DNA from: Pleurotus djamor
Taxonomy: Eukaryota > Basidiomycota > Agaricomycetes > Agaricales > Pleurotaceae
Length of the DNA: 29,014 bases
Assembly: GCA_029747585.1 (NCBI GenBank)
Contig: JAPEVF010000587.1
Span: 1-29,014, forward strand
Reading direction: 5' to 3'
The position numbers and the translations under genes were made by a program. The number at the start of each line of letters is the position of its first letter. The stretch's first letter is position 1. The notes beneath the pieces were generated by a model. It was not told the origin of the DNA. It made no database searches and was given only the letters and a program-made list of their open reading frames with translations. This document shows positions 19,578 through 29,014 of this stretch, piece after piece.

Positions 19578-21483
19578 ATGTTGAGCGGATTTGCCTTGCT
19601 GCTTCAGGTTATCGCCGTCGCTCAATATGGCATTGGATCGCCGTTACCGTCAATCACCGCTCGGGATGATTCCGTCAAACTCAACGGGTTGAAATATGTG
19701 AATAAAGTGAGCGTCACCCATCTTAACAGCATTTTTGTTGATGTAATTCCGCCTCTCAGGGATTGGTTGCCTTTGGGTTGATCCCTTCTGATTTCAAAGA
19801 ATCTACCGGGGATACCTTAGGTGGAATTGGAAGTGCCATGTCCTTCAAGTTTGGGACGTGGACGAAGTTCTCATCGGGGGTGTATACTGGCACGTTGGTG
19901 ATGCATCCTGATCGTGGTTTCAATGTGTGCGTGTCTCGGACCTCTGCAATTTCGGTGGCACTAAGTTAAGCTTTTTGACGCAGCGACGGCACCGTTGACT
20001 TCCAAGCTCGGCAGCACGAAATCGATTTCGTCCTCACACCTTATACCAGTTCCAAGAAGCTGTCCTTTGCTGATGCGCAAAAGACGCTTTCATTGGTTTA
20101 CAAGAGGACCATCCTCCAAGTTGAGCGGTCCAACACGAAAACATCCGGGCTAGATCCTCTGGCCGTCCGTCCTGCGCAAAGTGGCTTCCCCAGTGTAGCT
20201 GTCGCCGATCCTGAAATGCCCATCCCTAGCTTGGCTGAACCACACCTGAGCATCGATGCGGAAGGCATTGTTTCCAACGCTGACGGATCGTAAGTTGTAT
20301 TACGTCTTTTGGTACTGTAACCAAATGGTCTGATCATTTTCATGGACTAGATACTGGGTTAGCGATGAATATGGCCCGTATATCTACCGTTTCTCTGCCA
20401 CTGGTAGCTTGATACAAACCATACAACCACCTGCTGCGATCCTTCCCCACGACAGCCAAGGAAACTTGAACTTCACTGCCGATTCTGACCCGGCTACGGG
20501 GCGCACTAGCAACCAAGGTTAGTTGACGTTGATCCCTCTCTCTAGAATCGCGTTGCTAATATCTTATAGGATTCGAGGGCTTGACGCTAGACCCAGCTAC
20601 CGGGACTTTGTACGCCATCCTGCAGACAGCCACCATCCAGGACGGCGGTGCAGACAAAACCACTTCCCGGAATACCCGTTTGTTTGCATTCGATGTTTCT
20701 TCGAGTACGGCTCGTCCTACACTCAAAGGCGAATGGGTGGTTCCTCTCCCTCAAAGCAAAAACGACAAAACTCGGGGCACAAGCGAGCTTCTCTTCGTGA
20801 GCCCGAACATATTCATGGTGCTGGCTCGTGATGGCAATGGCCGAGGCGATCCCGATGACATCGAGTCTTCGTACAGGTACGTTTTCCAAGGTTTTACATT
20901 CGTCTACATAGTCTCACTAAGCCCTTTGTTCCTTAGACAAGCCGACTTGATTGATATCTCGCAGGCTACCGACATCCACGGCACCAAATTTGACGACCCC
21001 GCCAACCCCATCTCTCCGGGCGGTAAACTTGACGAGAGCATAACACCCGCCACTTATGTTGAGTTCGTCGACTTGATTGACGACGACGAATTAAAGAGAT
21101 TTGGCATCCACAATGGTTATTTACTTACCTAACCTTTCTCTACCATTGATACTCTGCTTACCGTCTTTCTCAAGGTAAACCCAACGATCAAACAAACCTG
21201 GACGCAAAATGGGAATCTTTGGCACTGGCTCCCGCTGACGATCTCGATTTCCCTGACGACTATTTCCTCTTCACTGCCGTACGTTTTGCCTTTCCTACCC
21301 TATAGTATTTGCTTACACTACCTATGATAGTCGGACAACGATTTCATCAGCACACACGGTGTATCCTTAGGCGTTCCATTCGATGCGGGTCTAGATGTTG
21401 ATAACCAATGGCTAGTATTCCGCCTTACTCTGCCCAGCGTTGCTCAATGCTCAGTCCATCGTGCGATTGGTGCGGCTTGCTAA
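19578..21483 (+). CDS. Secreted phytase-like esterase (esterase-like activity of phytase family)
   Basis: Member of the secreted phytase-like beta-propeller family, proposed to hydrolyse phosphate or other esters; few members are characterised. Exons: 19578..19706, 19760..19926, 19984..20289, 20351..20517, 20570..20876, 20937..21115, 21175..21278, 21331..21483, giving 503 residues with all seven introns (52-61 bp) in phase. The N-terminus MLSGFALLLQVIAVAQYGIG is a signal peptide. Family hallmarks are GGIGSAM near the start, SIDAEGIVSNADGSYWVSDE and YGPYIYRF, NQGFEGLTLDPATGTLYAIL, RDGNGRGDPD, and the acidic C-terminal segment KWESLALAP..DYFLFTASDNDF. The Asp and Glu residues in the SDEYGP and GFEGLT segments are the expected metal or active-site region. 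No membrane anchor is seen. It converges on the RhoGAP gene, stop codons 89 bp apart. Confidence 0.9.
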
Positions 21484-21533
21484 GGCACTCACTAGTAGTC
21501 AATGGTGTAATGTCGCTCTCATACATCAATAAT

Positions 21534-21539
21534 AATAAA
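21534..21539 (+). terminator. Possible polyadenylation signal of the phytase-like gene
   Basis: AATAAA within AATAATAATAAAA, 51 bp after the stop codon, in the short gap between two convergent genes. Confidence 0.4.
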
Positions 21540-21572
21540 AATCTCTGAAATCCTAAAATGACAGAAAGCGGA

Positions 21573-23831
21573 TCAAAGGAGGCCCTCTGAGTGGACTGGA
21601 TCAGCTTCGGCGACAGGCGCTGAAGACAAATCCGTGGTCACCGAAAGCACTCGCCTGATATCCTCTAATATCTTCTGCGCTGTATCCCTCTGTGCCCCAA
21701 CAGCCTCTTTGTCCCGCTGGACATTCATCAAGGCATACTCACACCCCACCAGTCGTTCCTCCAAACCCAACACTTTGTTTTCCGCATCTTGGGATTGCTT
21801 TTCCAATGCCCTTTTGTCTTGTTCCAACGCGACTACCTTCTCCTTCATCTCAAGCAACTCTTCCTCAGCTTTGACCGCTCGAACCTCTGTAAGATTCACC
21901 CTCTCCCTCGCAGAAGCCTCAGCTAAACGCCTAGATTCTAGTTCTACTTCTAAATCACCAATTCGCTTGAGGGCGCCGATAAGCTCGGATCCTGCATGAT
22001 CTGGTTTTCGATGTACTGGCGTAGATGGTGAGGCTGATGGATCAGGTCCTTGAGATGGCAGCTGCGATCTGGAGGATGATCCCTNCCCGAAAATATCCGT
22101 CCTCCATTTCAACGCCTCCGTAAGGATTGGGCAGTCGGACCTCCACTTCATTTGGGACATCGACCGGTGCAAGGAGATTCTCTGAAGTATCCGCCAGCCG
22201 CTCGTCAACTATTGCAACAGGTAGGAAGGTCAATCAATCAGTAGGTCATTCACAGCCTCTATAAGTATTGGTTACTTACGTGCTTGAGTAGATGACTCGC
22301 TCTTGTTTTCGTCGCGCTGAAGAGGAACGCTTGCTTGTAGGACCATTCCCGCTCCTTGCAACCAAGATGATGTCGGAGGTTTTGCTTTCCCTCGGCCATC
22401 CCGTACCCCGTTGACCAAGGTGCCGTTGCTCCCGTCCAAGTTCTGTACACGCATCAATCCTTCAGGAAAACATGCGTCGTGTGGAGTTTGTACTGAAGAC
22501 GGTGGAGCTCCAGCAATCCCTCTCTCAATCTCACACCATCTCCTCAACACCCAAACCGTCATACTGACCGCCCTCGCATTCCCATGGACGACTTGATTCT
22601 TCTTCATGATCGACTTTTGGCTGGTGATCCTCCCGAATATTGCCTCACCGAAGATTCTCCCTATCTCCGTGTAGCTCGCCAATATCTCGTAGCGATCTTC
22701 ATCGCTTCCAGGATCGTCTCCCTTGTGAGCTCTAGCTTTTCCGCGCAACGAAGAGAGGAACTTGAAGACATGGACGAGGAGACCCAGGTTGGCGCTGGGC
22801 AATAGGCGAAAGAGGAGGCCAGCAATCTGAGCGCGAGTTATTTCGGCATCGGAGAGGACATTCACGTCCATCGATTCAAGTGTGGCCACATCCTTTTCCT
22901 CCAATGAAGGTCGGATGCACCACCTCCAAAGACCCTCCGACACAGCGTCGCTGAAAACGGGCTCAGGCAACGCCAGTGCGTATGTCTTCAGCAGGGCACA
23001 GACGTCGACTGTTGATTCCGACGCAAGCGTTTGGGCAATGTAAGGTGGTGAATCGAAGGCTTGGGATAGATGAAGGAGGCGTCTTCGGGAGACTGCATTG
23101 GATTGGAGGAATGGAAGGGGTGAAGACACGCTCCGTCGTCGAAGCTCAATGATGCAGGTCAGAACTACTAGAGGGACTTCGAAGCCACACGTCGGCGACG
23201 CAGGGTTGACTGGTGCGTAAGTCGAGGCGTACATGGATACTTGCCGCAAGGGGGTCCCAAAGACAGCTGTCCGATGAGGTAGCAGTCAGTCATGACCGTC
23301 GTAATGCTATCTCATTGTAAGGGAACTTACGAAGAAGACCACGGTTCGTCATGGGTACCCGCCCACCCCTCAAATCTTCCCTCTCCCTACTGTCCATAAT
23401 ATCCCTGTCATGAAGGGCGAATATGTCATCGACGTCCAAGAAATCACGAATAGGCCCATCACGTAAGGGCGTGTTCCCAAAATACCCCAACTGTTGGTTC
23501 AACTCTGAAAATATGATATTCGGATCTGGTTTCAGGTAATGGCGTGTCTGAGACCGCGGTGGAATTTGCGGGTCGTGGACTGAATTGCGATTGGAATAGC
23601 TTGCCTCATGAGGCGAGGGTGTAAATTGCGGTGTTGTGGATAAGGCTGTAGATGGGAGATGCTGTCTCGTCGTGGTGACAGAGGATGATCGTCTACGTGT
23701 GCGGAGGGTGGGCCGAGGTTCAGGTGCTGAAGACTGAGAATAACGGCGATTTCGAGGCAAGGCGGTATAGCGATCGTTGTGGTGTGGTGTGGGCGAGAAT
23801 TTGACCCTCNGGNTATCGGCGACTCAGACAT
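21573..23831 (-). CDS. RhoGAP-fold protein with coiled-coil C-terminus
   Basis: RhoGAP domains normally switch off Rho-type GTPases that control polarity and actin. Exons complement(21573..22208, 22280..23266, 23331..23831), about 707 residues. The N-terminal 167 residues are a basic, Ser/Pro-rich region. The RhoGAP domain starts at the first splice (VFGTPLRQVSMYAS) and continues through GFEVPLVVLTCIIELRRR, VDVCALLKTYALALPEPVF, AQIAGLLFRLLPSANLGLLV and YTEIGRIFGEAIFG. The segment that should read GIFR.SG reads PFLQSNAVSRRR, so the arginine finger is not apparent. The third exon holds a coiled coil of about 100 residues (LKRIGDLEVELESRRLAEAS onward). N bases at 23810, 23813 and 22085 coincide with frame breaks: upstream of each the frame fits the start or splice phase, downstream it is shifted by one. 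I take these as sequence ambiguities, not gene damage. Confidence 0.78.
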
Positions 23832-24107
23832 TGCGAGAGCTAATGGTAGGTGAGAAGCAGACGGCGGTCTCGCGTACGAGATCGAAAACAAGTTTCAATA
23901 GGAGCTAAGGAGACCCCTATGATTATCACTACGTCCCAGTCCAACGCAAGGGTAGCTATGTTAAAGTAAGTCTGAGTATATTCGACACTACACACTCTTC
24001 TAAGCCGCCAGAAGGTTGAATACGGGACTGGTTGAAATGACAAAGTCGACCCAGCTAGATGGGAAAAGCGACAGATCAGTTACCGTTGAAAATTAGAAAG
24101 GAAGGCA

Positions 24108-24513
24108 TTACTCTGGCTGAACTGCCTTGACGACCAAGTTGTTCCTTAAATCAAAGCGTAAGCCCAAGCTCACAGCATGCGTAATGATGACATACATGGG
24201 TCCGATATCGGGAAGGGTCACGGTAATGGTCTGTAGAGTATAATCGACATTTTGCGCCAGGATTCCTTTCAAGTTGAATGGGTCGTTTGAGGGCGTAAGA
24301 AATATGGTGAAGTCTTGGTTCGCGGGAAGACCATCTAGAGTCCACGTAATCTCCGTAACAGCACCTGATACTGGGTTCGCCGGGGCACTAATACGCAAAG
24401 CGGCCGCGAGAGGGAGGAGGACAGCGAGTGCGCTAATTAAGAAGCAAGTCGATGTGAGCCGCGTGGATGAAAGAAGTGTACTTCTGAGCTTACCTCGTCT
24501 TGATGCTAAGCAT
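24108..24513 (-). CDS. Small secreted Kre9/Knh1-like N-terminal domain protein
   Basis: Resembles the N-terminal domain of Kre9/Knh1-type and Ser/Thr-rich wall proteins, an immunoglobulin-like fold found in many basidiomycete surface proteins. Exons complement(24108..24432, 24494..24513), intron 61 bp, 114 residues. Splicing the 20-nt first exon yields MLSIKTSALAVLLPLAAA, a signal peptide; without it the second exon lacks a start. The mature part begins LRISAPANPVSGAVTEITWT, matching the family pattern of a Pro-Ala turn followed by an ITW strand. The usual Ser/Thr-rich tail and GPI signal are absent; the protein ends just after the domain. It lies 276 bp upstream of and parallel to the RhoGAP gene. 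Role in the wall is inferred from family. Confidence 0.75.
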
Positions 24514-25632
24514 GATCAGCTACTGAGTCTACGTTCTTGAGAGGGTGGGTGGGCTGCGAGCTGGCACTCGAGGCTGCCAAATCAGCGGCTTTTAAGAAGC
24601 GAGACCTTCTCCGTCCTAATGGAAATATTAGATGCATGGCCAGGAACGTTGGCGAGCAGTATACCGCATACTAAGTGTAGCTGGGCACATTTCGCCGCAT
24701 TTCCCATCCGTGAAGGAACCTGATGCATTGCTGTTCGTTGGTTGAGGGCCAAGGCTAACGTCGGGTTTGACGCTTCCAGAGTAACATACAATGGCTCTGG
24801 ACGCCTCGCACACGCATGCCGCGGAAATGTATTTCTCACTCACGCTGATAGCACATGTAGCTACCTGAAACGTCTTAGACCCAAGATTTACATCCCGAAA
24901 GTATGGTCAATCCATCTCAGGGGCAAGTCAGGAGCCGTAGCCTTCGTCCCTATCCGAATCGGGCTACATAGTAGTTGGCTCGGCACTCACCGAACTCAAC
25001 CTACTGCTCGACTCAAACTCAACTCCTACTTNCTNCCCAAGCATTGCCCAGACTGTCGGAAAACTGGCTACATACCTGAAGCTTGAACTTGCTGNTTTTC
25101 TCGAGAAACGACGGGCCTACCGCTGTTGCAGTCGTAGTCGGCATCGATGAAATTCGAAGTTGCACTTGTCAAAGCGAATCAGACTTTCCGGGATCGGAGC
25201 CTCGCTTTGACGTATGTCAATATCTGGCAACATTCTCCAGCGCCCCAATCTTACCCAAGGGAACTAGAGCGGCGCCGGAATCACAACTCGGCCTGTACAA
25301 AAAGGATTTTCTCAGATAAATGAATGAGCATGTGAGTGATCCCTTGGACATCAATTTAACTCCAGCTGATCTATACTTCTCTAGGGTGGCTGATTCCACG
25401 CAGATTCGTCTGGGAAACTTGTATACAATGCTTCATGAGGGAGGCTGCGTCTGGTGACCAAGAGGATGATCACGGATGCGAGCGTCTTCGAATGTTCCCA
25501 TCACTCACGGCCCCTTCACCTTGACCACCTTCTCTTGATCCCTGGCTGTCCGAACCTCTGACTCTTGACGGAAAAGAGCCTTGGTCGACGGTATACTCTC
25601 TACAGCGCCAACGGTAGGAAACGATAGCGATC
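24514..25632. other. Intergenic region with ambiguous bases
   Basis: About 1.1 kb between divergent genes (24513 minus, 25633 plus), presumably holding both promoters. Ambiguous bases at 25032, 25035 and 25095. Open frames on both strands here have no recognisable motif. Confidence 0.4.
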
Positions 25633-26497
25633 ATGAAGGGCTTCGAGGCGCTACTCAAGATACTCTGCTTGTGGGAACTCGGGATAATTATAGTGGCACA
25701 AGCCCAAGTAGCCCAGGATCTGCCTGCATGTGCTCTCGCCTGCGCTGCGACGGCAGCTGAGGCAGTGGGATGCTCATTGTGAGTTTTCCCAACATCGCTC
25801 AGAGTCTCGTAGGACTGATTGAGAGTATCAAACCTGCCAGGAATGACACGGCCTGTTTGTGCACATCGGCTGAGTTTCTTACCACTGCACAAAGATGCGC
25901 GCTGCAGGCGTGCTCGGGGCCTGATCAAGGGACTGCTGCTGTTGCGTTTGCTAGGCTTTGCAACGAAGGTGAGACTTGCCAGAAAGACTTCATTAATTGA
26001 TACGCAAGCTCAGTTGTGTCCCCTTCATTGCAGTCTCAATTTCGCGCTCTTCGTCCACCGCTGTATCTTCTCCCATCTCTATCACCGCGATCCCCCCTAC
26101 GACCTCGCCGGTGGCGACCACCATTGTGGTCACACTTACATCGCCCCCGGCGACATTGACCATTTTCACCACTATTGGGGTTTCAGATGTCACGCCTGTC
26201 CCATCTATCCCGCAGACATCTCTGTCTACGACACGCAGCAGTATCAGTATCAGCTCTACGTTGTCTGGCCCGGCAACACCGACTCCCCCGATTCCTACGA
26301 CGCCCTCCGCGCTACCTACGACGACTTTCCCAGCGATGATCCCAACTACCAGCACAACCACCATCTTCCCTAGTCAGAGCACTCGACCGCTTCCCACGAC
26401 CAGCTTCAGTGACGCAGCGAATGGTCTTGGAGGTTCTCCAGCGTTGGCGTCCATCTCGGGCTTGGCCTGGTTACTCAGTTTCATATTTCTCTTGTAA
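25633..26497 (+). CDS. CFEM-domain protein, probably GPI-anchored
   Basis: CFEM proteins are fungal surface or secreted proteins; in yeasts some bind haem for iron uptake, others act at host or hyphal surfaces. Exons: 25633..25778, 25841..25968, 26034..26497, giving 245 residues. Residues 1-24 form the signal peptide (LLKILCLWELGIIIVAQAQ). The CFEM domain spans about residues 27-92 with all eight Cys: LPACALACAA, AVGCSL, NDTACLCTS, AQRCALQACS and FARLC. The Asp of NDTACLC occupies the position of the haem-iron ligand in the Candida Csa2 structure. The remaining 150 residues are Ser/Thr/Pro-rich, suited to O-glycosylation. The end has a small-residue site (SDAANGLGGS) and a hydrophobic tail SGLAWLLSFIFLL, as expected for a GPI anchor. 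The first splice creates the Leu codon joining AVGCS to NDTAC. Confidence 0.9.
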
Positions 26498-26669
26498 ATT
26501 GTGACAGACGCGAAGTGATGTTTGAACTCTTGATTATTTGTATGTACTTTTGTATTGTAAACTTCGGCTTTGACCTTATAAAACACTAGATAGTACAGAT
26601 ATGTTACACGATGAACAATGATGAGTCCCCATTCGGCACTATGGAGGTGGTATACCCTTTCGTAAGGTT

Positions 26670-27380
26670 CTAATGGACAAATGTCAGGAAGCACTTTGCA
26701 TTCGACAAGTGGCGAACATACGCTTCGACAAGCTCCCAAACCCTTCCAAGTTCATCCGCGTGGATGTCTAATGGCGCCATCTCCTCCATCGAATGCTTGA
26801 CAACGAGGATCGGCCCGTACCATATGACCTCTTTCATTCTTCGACCGCGTTGTTCTTCTTCCCTGTTGTAAAAGATGTTTGCCACGGCGGCATTACGCTT
26901 CTCTGGAGGCGAGCTGAAGGGATCCCTCTTCTGGCTCTGCGAAGCATAGAAAATGGTGTATGCTTCGCCCTCTTCAAGCTTTTCTTCGTCTGTGCTGGAC
27001 GACACATGATCGTCCTCGTTCGCGCTCACGGACGGAACCCGAATAGTAATCCTATCCTCCCCCTTCTGCTTCATCCCTCTGGGCATCCAACACTCGACGA
27101 ACAAATTATCGATTGTTATGGGAGGCGGTAGCTTATTCCTCTCATTCTGCGGGGCATAATGCTTGACATAAGGGATTGGAACAAGGTGCGCTTGTGTACA
27201 GTGCGTGCCGTAAAGCACGCTAATACAATGAGGCTAGAAGAAAGGTAACCGAGCATCGATGGTCAGTTCTCCCTTCGGCAATAATTAGCCTCGACTCACT
27301 TGAGATCTCATCACTTCGGCCGTAGCCTCCACCTCCCTATCTGTTTTATCGGTGACGCGACGACGATCAAAGCCAGACAT
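26670..27380 (-). CDS. Unrecognised 214-residue protein
   Basis: I do not recognise the family. Exons complement(26670..27233, 27300..27380) with a 66-bp intron (GTGAGT..TTCTAG), phase 0. The start MSGFDRRRVTDKTDREVEAT is hydrophilic, with no signal peptide or membrane segment. The middle carries an acidic stretch (SSSTDEEKLEEGEAY) and a basic stretch (NREEEQRGRRMKE). The C-terminal part has a conserved look, VIWYGPILVVKHSMEEMAPL followed by a helix (ELGRVWELVEAYVRHL). This layout is consistent with a small soluble nuclear or cytosolic protein. It converges with the CFEM gene, stop codons about 170 bp apart. The open frame, good splice sites and codon-level composition support a real gene. 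Confidence 0.65.
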
Positions 27381-28192
27381 TCCTCAGAGAGCTTTTAAGC
27401 CTCAATAACCTGGTAGGAGATCGCAAAAATTGTAGAAAATGAACCGAATTCTTGGCTGTTTTTTTTCTCCGCGACGATTCCGCGTTGATTGGGGATAGTA
27501 ATCTCTTGTCGATGTCGTTTAAAACTCGCTATCTTCTCAACGTCGCGTTAGACGAAATCGTGAAGAGGCAAGCAAAAGAAGGAGGTCGAGGAGGGGGCCT
27601 AGGAATGGGAACAGACAAGAGCCGCACAGGTCCCCGCCCGAGGTCGTGACTCTCGTGGGTTTTTTCCCAAATGGCTGAGAGGGTCAACTGAATTGGCAGG
27701 TAAGGGACAGTGGACTTTTCCACGAGGCGAAGTTAAATTGACTTGTCAGGGACATAGGAGGTTCCTGTCAGTCACCAAGTCTGTCTTTCCCTAGCTCGGA
27801 GGCGCGACGCGGTGTAAGTGCATTGCGATAGCTCCCGGGCACCCCGTTCACCGAGGTTATGGGCTTCGAAGGGCATATTAAGCTAAATTACTCCGGATTG
27901 ACTACTCTACTCGGCGGACGTCATCAGTGCCTATCGCTCAAGCTCATCATAAAAGATGCACTATCACGGGAGGACCAACGCAATTGAGAATGCTGCGGGT
28001 GATCTACAAGCTCACTCTCAGTAGCTTTAGAAACTCAATCGAACATACCAAGCATGAAGCTCGTAACCTCGTCCCAGTCGTATATTGCAATACTAGTCCC
28101 CCGATCCATGCCATCCATCTGCCAATGTTTACATATATAGCCAACCTAACAAGAAAAGTCACTCAAGTTCCATACACGCTGATATACTCTCG
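27381..28192. other. Divergent intergenic region
   Basis: About 810 bp between two genes transcribed away from each other, presumably both promoters. Open frames at 27452-27649 and 27927-28202 have no recognisable features. No clear TATA box was identified for either gene. Confidence 0.4.
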
Positions 28193-29014
28193 ATGGCCGT
28201 AGTGATCCCTTGCATTGAGGACGCTTTCGCAGACCCACAGAACGATTTGTGTAACCCACTTCGGTACATCACTTCAAATGGCCTAACCGCAGTTGCAATG
28301 GGTATGTCCTCTAGTTCACGATTCCTTCATTCATTCTGAATTCAGCCTAAAACAGGTCTCTTCTTCTGCATTGGAACTGCTCAGACATGGCTGGCCGTTA
28401 GGTATAGGGTCAAATACATGTTTATCATGGTCATTGGGTGCTTCAGTAAGTCTCGGATCAATGAACGGTCGTGGTGCGACAACTTACCAAATCCTTTTAC
28501 ATAGCGATGTGTCTGGGTCTTTCCCTTCGTTTTGGTCTACATAACAGTCCCCGTTCAACCGGACTTTACATTGCCCAATACCTTCTAGTCGTGTTATCCG
28601 TATGCTTGGTCTACCTCCACCTCCGCTCTCTGAGAAAGCTAACATCCTTCCATCAGCCATGTGCATTCATTGCCGCCACATACATACTTCTCGGCCGGCT
28701 AGTGCGATACGCTGACGGCGATGAATACCTTCCTGTTCGATCCAGCTACATCACAGTCGTATTTCTATTTTCGGATATCACGACTTTCTTGGTTCAAGCA
28801 GCTGGAGGAGGAATTCTCGCCTCGGCAACGACTTCTGAGACGAGCCTGCTCGGCTCTAGGGTAAGGCTAAGACGTGGTCAAGAGTCATGCAATCATCGCT
28901 CACCTTGTCAAACAGGTTCTTCTGGCCGGACTGTCAGGACAGCTACTTTCATATGCGATCTTCAGCTTGTTGCTCCTTCTATCCATTTGCGGAGTGTACA
29001 ACAAGAGACGAGAG
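28193..29014 (+). CDS. RTA1-like multispanning membrane protein (partial at window edge)
   Basis: RTA1/RTM1/RSB1-type seven-helix membrane proteins are linked in yeasts to lipid translocation and to resistance against sterol-targeting or other toxic compounds. Exons: 28193..28301, 28356..28445, 28505..28599, 28657..28860, 28916..>29014, all in phase; about 199 residues before the window ends. Diagnostic family segments are STGLYIAQYLLVVLSPCAFI, AATYILLGRLVRYADGD, VVFLFSDITTFLVQAAGGG and VLLAGLSGQLLSYAIF. At least five hydrophobic helices are visible, the first after a short N-terminus (GLTAVAMGLFFCIGTAQTWL). Introns are 54-59 bp. The remaining helices lie beyond the window. The location is probably plasma or vacuolar membrane, by family. 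Confidence 0.88.

Noticed and set aside
22430..22500. FHA-like phrase NLDGSNGTLVNG in the RhoGAP protein
   Set aside because: It resembles the end of an FHA domain, but the preceding strands and the conserved GR and SxxH motifs are absent.
22411..22805. Plus-strand frames inside the RhoGAP exon
   Set aside because: Antisense shadows of a clearly domain-encoding exon.
25819..26373. 184-codon plus-strand frame overlapping the CFEM gene
   Set aside because: It reads through both introns out of frame; the spliced frame restores all eight CFEM cysteines and the GPI tail.

Overview
The window reads as nuclear DNA of a filamentous basidiomycete, most likely an Agaricomycete. Its genes are broken by many short introns (about 50-70 bp, GT..AG). 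One encodes a fungal-type protein kinase of the FunK1 family, another an F-box/repeat protein, and others encode secreted proteins typical of mushroom-forming fungi: AA9 LPMO, blue-copper cupredoxin, CFEM protein and Kre9-like wall protein. No tRNA, rRNA, CRISPR array or intact transposon was seen. Exon structures were rebuilt by hand from splice signals, reading-frame continuity and family motifs, so junctions are predictions.

Layout, left to right. 1-333 (-): 5' end of a beta-carbonic anhydrase with a signal peptide, cut by the window edge. 1790-3019 (+): AA9 lytic polysaccharide monooxygenase in ten exons. 3203-3762 (+): alkyltransferase-like DNA-repair protein with Trp in place of the catalytic Cys. 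4455-5099 (+): small secreted Asn/Ala-rich protein. 5206-7036 (-): decayed copy of an F-box gene. 7336-9688 (-): FunK1-type kinase. 9871-10199 (-): truncated piece of an MDR oxidoreductase. 10239-12033 (-): F-box gene with an open frame. 12966-14314 (-): full-length MDR oxidoreductase. 14657-15907 (-): single-pass membrane protein. 16673-17245 (-): cupredoxin. 19578-21483 (+): secreted phytase-like esterase. 21573-23831 (-): RhoGAP-fold protein with a coiled-coil tail. 24108-24513 (-): Kre9-like secreted protein. 25633-26497 (+): CFEM protein with a probable GPI anchor. 26670-27380 (-): unrecognised 214-residue protein. 28193-end (+): RTA1-like membrane protein, cut by the window edge.

The left part (5.2-14.3 kb) is a duplicated and rearranged block. 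An F-box gene and an MDR oxidoreductase each occur once with an open frame and once broken, and the kinase gene sits among the remnants. The broken oxidoreductase stops exactly where homology to the F-box unit begins.

Seven of the 15 presumed functional protein genes begin with a signal peptide. They suggest an outward-facing role: oxidative cellulose attack (LPMO), copper binding, phosphate-ester hydrolysis, haem or surface binding, and CO2/bicarbonate exchange. There is no sign that they form one pathway. The strongest points for follow-up are the duplication with its 95-bp nearly identical end block, an apparent intron-boundary shift between the F-box copies, a RhoGAP domain that appears to lack its catalytic arginine finger, and ambiguous N bases that coincide with frame breaks in a real gene.
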